A DNA stretch of 64,000 nt from Candidatus Poribacteria bacterium. Its GTDB lineage: Bacteria; Poribacteria; WGA-4E; GCA-2687025. Under the pieces are notes generated by a model. That model was not told the DNA's origin and did not search any database. It saw only the letters and a program-made list of their open reading frames with translations. Below, in pieces: positions 8,445 through 16,073 of the stretch (positions are counted from its first letter, which is position 1; the number at the start of each line of letters is the position of its first letter). The DNA lies in the NCBI GenBank assembly GCA_018644665.1, contig JABGQA010000090.1, positions 1 to 64,000 on the forward strand. The letters run 5' to 3'. Position numbers and translations under genes: made by a program.

Positions 8445-9579
8445 CGCGCGTGGCCGCCAATGGCAGATCGGGAGTGGCGTCGGCGGCGCGTCGCGGCAGG
8501 TCGTCCGGGTCGCCCATGTCGTCGTAGTACGCGTTACGAAGTCGCGGCGTGTACCCCGCGTTGCGGATCAGACGGCAGATCTCCTCGGAGTTGACGTAGT
8601 GCGACGTGCCCGCAGCGCTGACGACATTCTCCTCCATCATCGTCTGGCCGAAGTCGTTCACGCCGTACTCGAGAGACACCTGCGCGATCTTGGGGCCCTG
8701 CGTGACCCACGATGCTTGCAGGCCGTCCACGTTGTCCAGCATCAGCCGGGCGAGCGCCATCATCTTGAGGTGCTCCAGTCCACTGGACCGCTTCTTGATC
8801 GGCAGGTCGGTTCCGTCGGGCTGGAAGCTCCACGCGGCGAATGCGGTGAAGCCGCCGGTCTCGTCCTGCAATTCGCGCACCCGCATGAGGTGCTTGATGC
8901 GGTGCTCGATGGTCTCGACGTGCCCGTACATCATCGTCGCTGTCGAGCGCATCCCTAGGCCGTGCGCGACGCGCATGACGTGGAGCCACTCCTCCGTCGA
9001 GTCCTTGTACGGCGCGATGATATCGCGCGCTTCGTCGTCGAGTATCTCACCGCCCGCGCCGGGAATCGTGGCCATTCCCGCATCGCGCAGGCGCACCAGG
9101 GATTCCTCGAGCGAGAGCTTGGAGATCTTCGCGATGTAGAGGATTTCGGAGACCGAGAGGCCGTGGATGTGCACGCCTGGGAATCTGGCGCGGATGTTCC
9201 CAAAGAGATCCTCGAAGTAGTCGATCCTGAGCTTGGGGTTCAAGCCGCCCTGGATGAGGATCTCGTACCCACCCACGTCCACGAGCGCCTGGATCTTCGC
9301 GTAGATTTCCTCGTGCGGGAGTACATACGCATCGGCGGCCTTCGGCAAGCGGTAGAACGCGCAGAACTTGCACTGCACCCAGCAGACGTTCGTGTAGTTG
9401 ATGTTCCGCGACACGATGAACGTGACGACGCGATCGGGGTGCTTGCGGAATCGCACGTGCTGCGCGAGGCGTCCGATCAGGGGCAGGTCGGGACATGCCC
9501 AGACGGCCATTGCGTCGTCGAACGTCAGACGCGCGCCGGCGTCAACCTTGTCGGCGACCAGTCCCATTCCACCCGTCAT
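8437..9579 (-). CDS. mqnC: Cyclic dehypoxanthinyl futalosine synthase MqnC
   Basis: This is a radical SAM enzyme that turns dehypoxanthine futalosine into its cyclic form in the futalosine route to menaquinone. The cluster motif is Cys66-x3-Cys70-x2-Cys73 inside NINYTNVCWVQCKFCAFYR. Downstream are the typical IQGGLNP, IHGLSVSEI, PGAGGEIL and FAAWSFQPDGTD stretches of the MqnC branch (the related MqnE has LPGGGVE and IPLSFHPENT). At 380 residues it is full length. The ATG at 9579 has a GGGGGA about ten bases upstream. It is separated from mqnE by 40 bases, giving two steps of the pathway side by side. mqnA, mqnB and mqnD are not in the window. Confidence 0.95.
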   Translation of the reverse strand: MTGGMGLVADKVDAGARLTFDDAMAVWACPDLPLIGRLAQHVRFRKHPDRVVTFIVSRNINYTNVCWVQCKFCAFYRLPKAADAYVLPHEEIYAKIQALVDVGGYEILIQGGLNPKLRIDYFEDLFGNIRARFPGVHIHGLSVSEILYIAKISKLSLEESLVRLRDAGMATIPGAGGEILDDEARDIIAPYKDSTEEWLHVMRVAHGLGMRSTATMMYGHVETIEHRIKHLMRVRELQDETGGFTAFAAWSFQPDGTDLPIKKRSSGLEHLKMMALARLMLDNVDGLQASWVTQGPKIAQVSLEYGVNDFGQTMMEENVVSAAGTSHYVNSEEICRLIRNAGYTPRLRNAYYDDMGDPDDLPRRAADATPDLPLAATRDA

Positions 9580-9619
9580 TGGCGCCTGTTCCCCCAGATG
9601 TCCGGCGACGAAGCGGCCG

Positions 9620-10708
9620 CTAAGCCGCGATCACGTTGTAGAGGGTGTCTCGCTCGACCGGCACGCGGCCCGCCTCCGAGATCATCTCGACGAGCTGGGC
9701 GCGTGTGAGCGCCTGACGCGTGTCGGTGTCGGCGTCGCGCGTGATCTCGTATTCCTGGATCGTGCCGTCGGTGTCATCGGCTCCATACCACAGCGCCACC
9801 TGTGTGATCGGCGCAGTGTTCATGATCCAGAAGCTCTTGATGTGGTCCACGTTATCCAGCATGAGCCGTCCGACGGCGACGTTGCGCAGATCGTCCTGGC
9901 CGGTCGGAGGTGGACAGTGCTGGAGGTCCGTGTTCTCCGGGTGGAACGACAGCGGGATGAACGTGAGGAAGCCACCGGTGTCGTCCTGCAACTCGCGTAT
10001 CTTCACCATGTGCTCGACACGCTCTTCGGGGCGCTCGACATGCCCGTAGAGCATGGTGACGTTGGACCGAAAGCCGGCCGTGTGCGCCGTTCGCGCCGTA
10101 TCGAGCCACTCGTCGCCGTCTAGCTTGCGGTCGAACAGCTCCATATGGAGCCTGTCGCTCAGCACCTCGACGCCGCCGCCAGGGAGGGAGCCCAGGCCGG
10201 CGTCTCGCAGGTCGGCCAGGACGTCTTCCATCGGCTTGTCGGCGACGAGCTGAATCTGCTGCAGCTCGATCATGGTGAACGCTTTTATGTGTGCGTCCGG
10301 GCGGACGCCGCGCACCGTCTGCAGAAGGTCAAGGTAGTACGAGTACGGAAGGCGCGGGTGGATGCCGCCGACTATGTGGATCTCAGTAATGGGGATGTCG
10401 ATGTGCGCTCGCACGCGCTCCTCGACCTCTGCCATGTCCAGCGTATACGCCGCCGGGCCGTCCTTCTTCGCGTAGAAGGAGCAGAACCGGCAGAACTTAT
10501 TGCAGATGTTCGTGTAGTTCAGGTGCTGGTTGCGCACCCAGTACGCCTTGCTGCCATGTTTCCGTTCGCGGACGATGTTGGCCATGTGGCCGACGCCGTT
10601 CAGGTCGTCGGTGTCGTACAGCAGGATGCCGTCGTCCCACGACAGGCGACGGCCTTCGAGTACCTTCTCGTGCAGCGGGAGGAGGCGTTCGTCGCGTATG
10701 GGCAGCAT
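9620..10708 (-). CDS. mqnE: Aminodeoxyfutalosine synthase MqnE
   Basis: This radical SAM enzyme joins 3-[(1-carboxyvinyl)oxy]benzoate to SAM-derived adenosine to give aminofutalosine, an early step in the futalosine menaquinone pathway. The cluster cysteines are Cys69, Cys73 and Cys76 in LNYTNICNKFCRFCSFY. Other branch markers are HIVGGIHPRLPYSYY, IKAFTMIELQQI, LPGGGVEVLSDR and FIPLSFHPENT. The 362 residues match the usual length. It lies 30 bases after map and 40 before mqnC, in one minus-strand operon. The upstream Shine-Dalgarno is weak (GGAA). Presence of mqnE and mqnC indicates that the host respires with menaquinone made without the classical Men pathway. Confidence 0.95.
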   Translation of the reverse strand: MLPIRDERLLPLHEKVLEGRRLSWDDGILLYDTDDLNGVGHMANIVRERKHGSKAYWVRNQHLNYTNICNKFCRFCSFYAKKDGPAAYTLDMAEVEERVRAHIDIPITEIHIVGGIHPRLPYSYYLDLLQTVRGVRPDAHIKAFTMIELQQIQLVADKPMEDVLADLRDAGLGSLPGGGVEVLSDRLHMELFDRKLDGDEWLDTARTAHTAGFRSNVTMLYGHVERPEERVEHMVKIRELQDDTGGFLTFIPLSFHPENTDLQHCPPPTGQDDLRNVAVGRLMLDNVDHIKSFWIMNTAPITQVALWYGADDTDGTIQEYEITRDADTDTRQALTRAQLVEMISEAGRVPVERDTLYNVIAA

Positions 10709-10738
10709 CAGGATTCCAAAGGGTCGACGTGTGGGCCG

Positions 10739-11503
10739 CTATGCCGCAGGGGCGTCCCAGTTGGTCAGGATCTCGATGCCGTCCGAGAGAACCAAGACCG
10801 TGTGCTCGAAGTGCGCGGAAGGCAGACCGTCGTCGGTAACGACTGTCCAACCGTCGTCGAGCGTTCGCACCCGGTGCGTGCCCGCGTTCACCATGGGCTC
10901 GATGGCCAACGCCATCCCAGCGCGCAGTTCAGGCCCGTCGCTCGGGCCGCCGTAGTTCGGGACGTGCGGCTCCTCGTGCAGCTTCGCCCCGATACCGTGA
11001 CCTGCGAACTGCCGGACGACGCCGAACCCGTGGTCCTCAGCGTGCGCCTGCACGGCGTGTGACATGGCTCCCAGCGGGACGCCCGCGCGCACCTCCGCCA
11101 ATCCCAGGGCGAGGCACTCGCGCGTCACCTTCAGCAACTCGGTCGTCTCGGGCGCGACGGCCCCAACGGCGTATGTGCGCGCGTTGTCGCCGTGGAAACC
11201 CTTGTACAGCACGCCGACATCCACGCTGATGATGTCGCCGTCCTTCAGCACGCAGTCGTCAGACGGAATGCCGTGGACCACCTGTTCGTTGAGCGAGGCG
11301 CATATCGATGCCGGAAATCCGCCGTAGCCAAGGAAGGAGGGCTCGCCGCCTGCCTTCACGATGAGATCATACGCCGCGCGGTCCATTTCGGCTGTGGTCA
11401 CGCCGGGGCGCACGCGGTCCTCGAGAGCCAGCAGGACGTCGGCGGCGATCCGGCCGCTTTGCCGCATCCGCTTGACGTCGCTCGGCGATTTCACGGGGAT
11501 CAT
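10739..11503 (-). CDS. map: Type I methionine aminopeptidase
   Basis: It removes the initiator Met from new proteins in the cytoplasm. From the ATG at 11503 the product has 254 residues with the five metal ligands and catalytic His in place: His78 (VVHGIPSDD), Asp95 (SVDVGV), Asp106 (HGDNART), His169 (GHGIGAKLHEEP), Glu202 (AIEPM) and Glu233 (FEHTVLV). Spacing matches E. coli Map within two residues. A GTG at 11512 would add three residues, but AGGTAGG lies eight bases before the ATG, so I prefer 11503. There is no N-terminal zinc finger. It is the first gene of the run map-mqnE-mqnC-M20-membrane protein and has its own promoter-like sequence upstream. Confidence 0.95.
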   Translation of the reverse strand: MIPVKSPSDVKRMRQSGRIAADVLLALEDRVRPGVTTAEMDRAAYDLIVKAGGEPSFLGYGGFPASICASLNEQVVHGIPSDDCVLKDGDIISVDVGVLYKGFHGDNARTYAVGAVAPETTELLKVTRECLALGLAEVRAGVPLGAMSHAVQAHAEDHGFGVVRQFAGHGIGAKLHEEPHVPNYGGPSDGPELRAGMALAIEPMVNAGTHRVRTLDDGWTVVTDDGLPSAHFEHTVLVLSDGIEILTNWDAPAA

Positions 11504-11562
11504 GCGGAACACCTACCTGTCAGGGCGACGTGCGATCCGTCGGGCGCCGGAATGACGTTGGA

Positions 11563-11592
11563 ATCTTACTCAACGGCGCGACGGAGGGTCAA
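11563..11592 (-). promoter_or_regulatory. Candidate sigma70 promoter for map-mqnE-mqnC
   Basis: On the minus strand, TTGACC (11592-11587) is followed after 18 bases by TAAGAT (11568-11563). The map ATG is 60 bases further on. The -35 matches consensus at five of six positions and the -10 at four of six. Confidence 0.42.
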
Positions 11593-11782
11593 CGCGACGG
11601 CCCTTGGCCCACTGTATTCACGTCCAGTGTAGGACATCTCGCGCGGCGGGCGCCGACTGCTGACGGGGCGGGGCCGTGCTCCAAACGCCCGCCGCGTTCC
11701 GCCACGCGCATGGTCGCCGTCGCCGGGCCGCCGTATGATGCCGCACGCCGAACTCGCTGACGGCAAACGGGAGGGGAGAATC

Positions 11783-12838
11783 GTGCCACCGATCTACCGC
11801 ACGTGCCTTATAGGTTGCGGCCGCATGGGAGCCACGATCGACGACGAGATCCGCGGACACCCGCACCGGACGCCGACGCTGCCCTGGGCGCACGCGGCAG
11901 GCGTCGGGGCATGCGACCGCACGGAACTCGTCGCGGTCTCGGATATCGACGCGGACAAGGCCGAAGCGATCCGCGCACGATACGGGGCCTCGACGGCGTA
12001 CACGGACTACCGCGAGATGATCGAACGGGAGCGCCCGGACATCGTCTGCATCGCCACACGACCCGCCACACACTGTGAGATGACGGTGTTCGCCGCTGAG
12101 AGCGGAGTACGCGGCATCTATTGCGAGAAGCCGCTGGCCTGCTCCATGCGCGAGGCCGACCTCATGGTCGACGCCGTGAAGTCGCACGGCGTCAAGTTCA
12201 ACTACGGTACAAACCGGCGGTTCTCGCCGCTGTTCCGACAGATGCGGGCCATTGTCGACTCGGGCGGGATCGGCGACGTGCAGTGTGTCGCAGCGTACTG
12301 CGGCACCGGGTCGGCGCAGTGGTGGCACACGCATGCCGCGGACGTGTTCCTGAACCTGGCGGGCGATGGCCCGGTACGTTCGGCGCAGGGCTCGATCCTA
12401 GCCGACGACTCGGCCTGGGACGCGTTGCATCTGCAGACCGACCCCGGCATCGAGATGGGGTTCGTGACATTCGAGAACGGGGTCCGCGCGTACTGGACGG
12501 CCGCCGCTGGCTACGAATTCGAGGTCACCGGGACGCTTGGAAAGCTGCGCACGTTGGACGACTACAACACGTGCCAGTGGCGCGTCCGAACCGAGCCGTG
12601 GGGAATCATGGAGGAGAGAGAGTTCCCGCACGTGCCCGACGAGAGCGCCACCGTGAACCTGCTCCAGGATATCGCCACCGCGCTCGACGTCGACGGCGAG
12701 ACCGAGGGGAACATCGAGCTGGCGCGGCGCAGTCAGGAGATCATCTTCGGCGTGATCGATTCCGCGCGGCTTGGGGGGACGCGCGTCGACTTCCCGATGG
12801 TCAACCGCGACCTGCGCGTGTCCAGGGATAACTGGTGA
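11783..12838 (+). CDS. Gfo/Idh/MocA family oxidoreductase
   Basis: This is an NAD(P)-dependent oxidoreductase of about 351 residues. I take the GTG at 11783 because GAGGGG ends six bases before it; an ATG at 11735 would add sixteen unconserved residues. The Rossmann motif is IGCGRMGATID near the start, then VAVSDID for the adenosine ribose, the EKP motif in IYCEKPLACSM, and a C-terminal domain with HTHAADVFLNLAG and FENGVRAYWTAAAGYEFEV (a GYEFEV/G-T-LG pattern common in this family). It lacks a signal peptide. It converges on a PhyH gene only seven bases away and sits beside an amidase and an isomerase, which suggests sugar or cyclitol-like substrates. The specific substrate is unknown. Confidence 0.88.
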   Translation: MPPIYRTCLIGCGRMGATIDDEIRGHPHRTPTLPWAHAAGVGACDRTELVAVSDIDADKAEAIRARYGASTAYTDYREMIERERPDIVCIATRPATHCEMTVFAAESGVRGIYCEKPLACSMREADLMVDAVKSHGVKFNYGTNRRFSPLFRQMRAIVDSGGIGDVQCVAAYCGTGSAQWWHTHAADVFLNLAGDGPVRSAQGSILADDSAWDALHLQTDPGIEMGFVTFENGVRAYWTAAAGYEFEVTGTLGKLRTLDDYNTCQWRVRTEPWGIMEEREFPHVPDESATVNLLQDIATALDVDGETEGNIELARRSQEIIFGVIDSARLGGTRVDFPMVNRDLRVSRDNW

Positions 12839-12845
12839 CAGCGGG

Positions 12846-13592
12846 TCAGTAGAGCGGCAGGAGGGTTTCCGCGCCGGCCGGCGGGTGACGTTCGAAGTCG
12901 CCTGTGACCCACCGCGCCCGCGACGGAAGCCCGGGCCTCCTGAAAGCGTACACGACGCACCAACGTGTGTCGCTCTCTGGGCGTCGCGCGGTGACGGCGT
13001 GTGCGGCGTGCGTCCACATGACGACGACCGACCCCTCGGGTGCGTCGAGGCCCTCGATGGCCAGCTCGTCTCCGGTCACCGGGTGTCTGTTTTCGGCTAG
13101 CCATCCTGCTGACAGCGCTTCGTCCGTGCGCGCGTGCAGCTTGTGGTCGCGCAGGAGGTGGCTGCCTCGGACTACCTTGAGCCCGCCGTCGTCTGCTGTG
13201 AACCCGTTCACGTAGAAGAAGATGCGCACGAACCCCAGTTCAGGCCGCTCTTCGCCATACGAGTGCGAGTGCCACCCGATGCCACCGTTCCCGCCCGGGC
13301 GATTCAGCGACACGCAGTGGTCGTAGCGGATGTCATCGCCAAGGATGGCTCGCGCCAGCGCCACCAACTGTGGGTGGCCGATCAATGACGCCAGATAGTC
13401 GTCGTATTCGGCGGAGTAGCGGTTCGGGTGGTCGCCCAACTCCGCGCGCAGTTCCTCTACACGCGCGAGCGAGCCAGAGAGATCCGCGCGGGCGGAGCCG
13501 CTGAGAATGCCCGGGAGCACGTAGTGTCCGTCGGCATCCATGCGCGCGCGTTCGTCGGGCCCGAAGTCGTACTCCGTGAAGATGTCGTACAT
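12846..13592 (-). CDS. PhyH-family protein with H-x-H in place of H-x-D
   Basis: The 248-residue product starts at the ATG at 13592, seven bases after the amidase stop; longer reading upstream is out of context. The fold is PhyH: DHCVSLNRPGG, then GWHSHSYGEE, GGLKVVRGSHLL, a distal THAAHAV and TRWCVVYAF with the likely alpha-ketoglutarate Arg. The iron motif reads His108-Ser-His110, so the usual Asp ligand is replaced by His unless Glu114/Glu115 substitutes. That could change metal use or activity. The C-terminus is rich in Arg and Pro. It is the last gene of the minus-strand run from 17648 and abuts the convergent Gfo/Idh gene. Confidence 0.8.
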   Translation of the reverse strand: MYDIFTEYDFGPDERARMDADGHYVLPGILSGSARADLSGSLARVEELRAELGDHPNRYSAEYDDYLASLIGHPQLVALARAILGDDIRYDHCVSLNRPGGNGGIGWHSHSYGEERPELGFVRIFFYVNGFTADDGGLKVVRGSHLLRDHKLHARTDEALSAGWLAENRHPVTGDELAIEGLDAPEGSVVVMWTHAAHAVTARRPESDTRWCVVYAFRRPGLPSRARWVTGDFERHPPAGAETLLPLY

Positions 13593-13599
13593 GCGCTCC

Positions 13600-14364
13600 C
13601 TAGAGGGTGACGACGCGCAGGCACTCGGCGTCCACGCCGAACGGCAAGTGGGCGGCGACCTCGCCGTCGCGCCCGATGGCCAGCGATCGGCCGATGCAGT
13701 CGTGCCCGTCCCACGGGCCACCCGTCATGCGCCCGACGTTGCTGACCCCGACGACCGGCACGCCGGATTCACGCGCGAGTGTGCCGTAGGCATCCAGCCA
13801 CAAGCCGCCGTACGGCGTCTCGTCGTCGTCGAAGCTTGGCGGTACTGCCCACGCGCACGGCGACAGGATGATGTCCGCTCCCATGCCGATCAGCGCGCGC
13901 GAATAGTGCAAGCAGCCACCGAAGTTGTCCGCGCAAATGGGTATGCCGACGACGCCGAACGGCGTGGCCGCGACCGACAGGGACGTACCCGGCTCGTAGA
14001 CGTCCCGCGCGATGTCGAGGAGGTTGATCTTGCTGTGTTTGAGCAGAATGTCGCCGGCTGGCGAGATCAGCAGTGATGTGTTGCGGACGTGGTCGCCGTC
14101 GCCCTCAGTGAGGCCCGCGACGACATGGACACGGGCTTCCCGCGCGGCACCGGCAAGGACGCCGCTACGCGCGCCTGGGATCGGGTCTGCGGATGTTCTC
14201 GCCGATGGGTGGGTCCAAGCCAGGTCAAGGCATTCCGGCAAGACGACGACATCGCAGCCCTCGGCGCCCGCTTCCATTATACGTGCCACCGCTCTGGCCA
14301 GGTTCGCGTCGGGCGCGCCGCCCTCGACGAGGATCTGTGCCATCGCCACGCGGACGTTGCCCAT
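13600..14364 (-). CDS. Carbon-nitrogen hydrolase (nitrilase superfamily)
   Basis: The 254-residue product has the complete nitrilase-superfamily Glu-Lys-Cys triad: Glu44 in VLPECLDLAW, Lys112 in LKHSKINLLD and Cys144 in IPICADNFGG. The family hydrolyses amides, nitriles or N-carbamoyl compounds. Insertions around the second half (SPCAWAVPPSFDDDETPYGG) shape the substrate pocket; the sequence most resembles amidase or N-carbamoylase branches rather than true nitrilases, but I cannot assign the substrate. It is cytoplasmic. Placed between two PhyH genes, 28 bases after one and seven before the other, it is probably part of the same small-molecule pathway. Confidence 0.86.
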   Translation of the reverse strand: MGNVRVAMAQILVEGGAPDANLARAVARIMEAGAEGCDVVVLPECLDLAWTHPSARTSADPIPGARSGVLAGAAREARVHVVAGLTEGDGDHVRNTSLLISPAGDILLKHSKINLLDIARDVYEPGTSLSVAATPFGVVGIPICADNFGGCLHYSRALIGMGADIILSPCAWAVPPSFDDDETPYGGLWLDAYGTLARESGVPVVGVSNVGRMTGGPWDGHDCIGRSLAIGRDGEVAAHLPFGVDAECLRVVTL

Positions 14365-14392
14365 ACTGCTACTCCCGCGGCCGCGTGGCAGG

Positions 14393-15148
14393 TTACGCGT
14401 CCAACGACCGGTCGCGACCCCCGATAGACGGCGGCGACAGGATGCGGCGCTGTTGTTCGGTCAATGAGTCGAACTCGTCCAGATCGTAGAAGCTCCCCGA
14501 CCACGCCGAGTGCCCCGGAGAGTACTTGTACAGCAACGCGCGACGTTCGTGGTCTGCCGTCCAAGGCATCGTCCCGTGAACGAGCGCTTCGGTGAAGAAG
14601 AGCACGTCGCCGGCGTCCACCTCTGGCTGCACGACATACCCGGCCTCGCGGTCGAACGAGCGCACATCGCGAGGGATGGCGCCGAGAAAGTTGCTCTTGT
14701 GACTGCCCGGGATACAGGCGAACCCGCCGTCACCGGCGCGGGCGGGCGTCAGGAAGAAGGTGAAGACGCTCAGCCCGTTGCGCATCACGCCGTCACGGTA
14801 GCGGTACCAGTGGTCACCCTCACCGCCGCCCGGTCGCCCGCCGTCTTCGCCGCCGTGGAGGCCGCCGCCGGACGCGCCGGCCTTCATGAAGATGCTGTAG
14901 TCGTGGTCGAGCCGGAACCAGGGCCCGAGTAGCTCCTCGACGTAAGGCGTGACCTTGGGGTGGTCGATTAGGCCCTTAAACGCGTCGCCCCAAAGGCAGA
15001 CGCGGCCCTTGCCGCGGCGTAAGCCGTCGTCGTCCGCGAAGAGTCGATCCGCGACCTCGTTCATCTCCGCAAGTTCGTCTTCGCCGAGCACGTCCTTGAT
15101 GACCAGGTAGCCGTTCAGATCCGCAACGAATCTCTCTTCGTCCGTCAT
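14393..15148 (-). CDS. PhyH-family protein with H-G-G (H-x-G) metal motif
   Basis: The ATG at 15148 follows AGGGGG closely and gives 251 residues. PhyH features are DHDYSIFMKAG, LHGGEDGG, LSVFTFFLTP, GGFACIPGSHKSNF, DVLFFTEALVHGT (His191) and the likely alpha-ketoglutarate Arg203 (RRALLYKYSPGH). The first ligand segment reads His98-Gly-Gly100 followed by Glu-Asp, so the canonical Asp two residues after His is missing; Glu101 or Asp102 could stand in. A Gly-rich insert (GGRPGGGEGD) follows. The same HGG pattern occurs in the PhyH at 44341-45147, so it is a subfamily trait rather than an error. It is flanked by the amidase and epimerase genes. Confidence 0.85.
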   Translation of the reverse strand: MTDEERFVADLNGYLVIKDVLGEDELAEMNEVADRLFADDDGLRRGKGRVCLWGDAFKGLIDHPKVTPYVEELLGPWFRLDHDYSIFMKAGASGGGLHGGEDGGRPGGGEGDHWYRYRDGVMRNGLSVFTFFLTPARAGDGGFACIPGSHKSNFLGAIPRDVRSFDREAGYVVQPEVDAGDVLFFTEALVHGTMPWTADHERRALLYKYSPGHSAWSGSFYDLDEFDSLTEQQRRILSPPSIGGRDRSLDA

Positions 15149-15221
15149 TGCATCCCCCTGTCCTGGGCCCGCGACGGCCCCGATTGTCGCAGCAGCCGTG
15201 CGGGCCGACAAGCCCCATGGC

Positions 15222-16049
15222 TCAGGATATGCCCAACGCGGCGCGGAGCATTTCGATGCTCTTGGGCACCGCAGTGTGCGCGTCTTCCTTGCCCTCGAAT
15301 TCGAGCGAGACGTACCCATCGAAGCCGACCTCGTCGAGTATCTCGCGGACTTTCGTGTAGTCCAGGTCCAGCGTGTACCACTCGCCGCCACCGTGGTAGG
15401 TCTTGGCGTGCACCAGCGCGGTGTGCGGGGCTATTTGTCGGAGCTTTGTGTACGGGTCGGCGAGGAAGTTCCCGCAGTCCATGGCGCCCATTAGCCACTC
15501 CGACTCAATGGCCGCGAGGATCCGGGTCACGCCTTCGGGAGTCGCCGTCAGTCCCCAGTGGTTCTCGAGGGCCAGAACGACCCCGTTGCGCTCCGCATAT
15601 GGGAGGCACTCCTCTATGCAGTCGACGATCCATCCGTACGCGTCGTGATCTGTGTGTCCTGGTAGGCGTGGCTCGACGCCGTCCAGGGCCATCAACTCCG
15701 TGAAAGACCCTACGGTGTTCCACCGGCCGGAATTCAGCCGAATGGACGGGACGCCCAATTCGTACGCCAGCTCAATGCACCGCACGGTGTGCGCCACGTT
15801 CTTCGCTCGTTCGTCCGCGTCAGGCGACACGAAGCCCTGGTGGATCGACAGCGCGTGCAGGTCGAGCCCGTTGAGGAAAGCCAGCCGCTTCAGCCGCTGC
15901 GTGTATGCGCGCTCCTCGGATTCCATCTGCCGGTGCAGGATTTCGACGCCGTCTAGATCGAGCCTGGCGGCCTCTTCGATCACGTGCTCGATTGGCACTT
16001 TCTCGGGGGTGAAGTGCCAGTAGGAGTAGCTGGATACACCAAGCTTCAT
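15222..16049 (-). CDS. Sugar phosphate isomerase/epimerase-like TIM barrel
   Basis: The 275-residue product belongs to the xylose isomerase-like / AP endonuclease 2 TIM-barrel superfamily. Metal-site strands are visible: GVEILHRQM, LHALSIHQGFV, VLALENHWGL with the conserved Glu, MGAMDCGNFL with Asp, LVHAKTYHGG with His and YVSLEFEGKED with the last Glu. Such enzymes isomerise or epimerise keto-sugars and inositols. No signal peptide. A Shine-Dalgarno-like AGGA lies before the ATG. It sits 24 bases after the GT-C gene and 73 before a PhyH gene. With the Gfo/Idh, amidase and dioxygenases next door it supports a sugar-derivative catabolic or tailoring island. Exact substrate not deducible. Confidence 0.85.
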   Translation of the reverse strand: MKLGVSSYSYWHFTPEKVPIEHVIEEAARLDLDGVEILHRQMESEERAYTQRLKRLAFLNGLDLHALSIHQGFVSPDADERAKNVAHTVRCIELAYELGVPSIRLNSGRWNTVGSFTELMALDGVEPRLPGHTDHDAYGWIVDCIEECLPYAERNGVVLALENHWGLTATPEGVTRILAAIESEWLMGAMDCGNFLADPYTKLRQIAPHTALVHAKTYHGGGEWYTLDLDYTKVREILDEVGFDGYVSLEFEGKEDAHTAVPKSIEMLRAALGIS

Positions 16050-16073
16050 GTTGGTTCTTTCCTAGGAGGCGTC

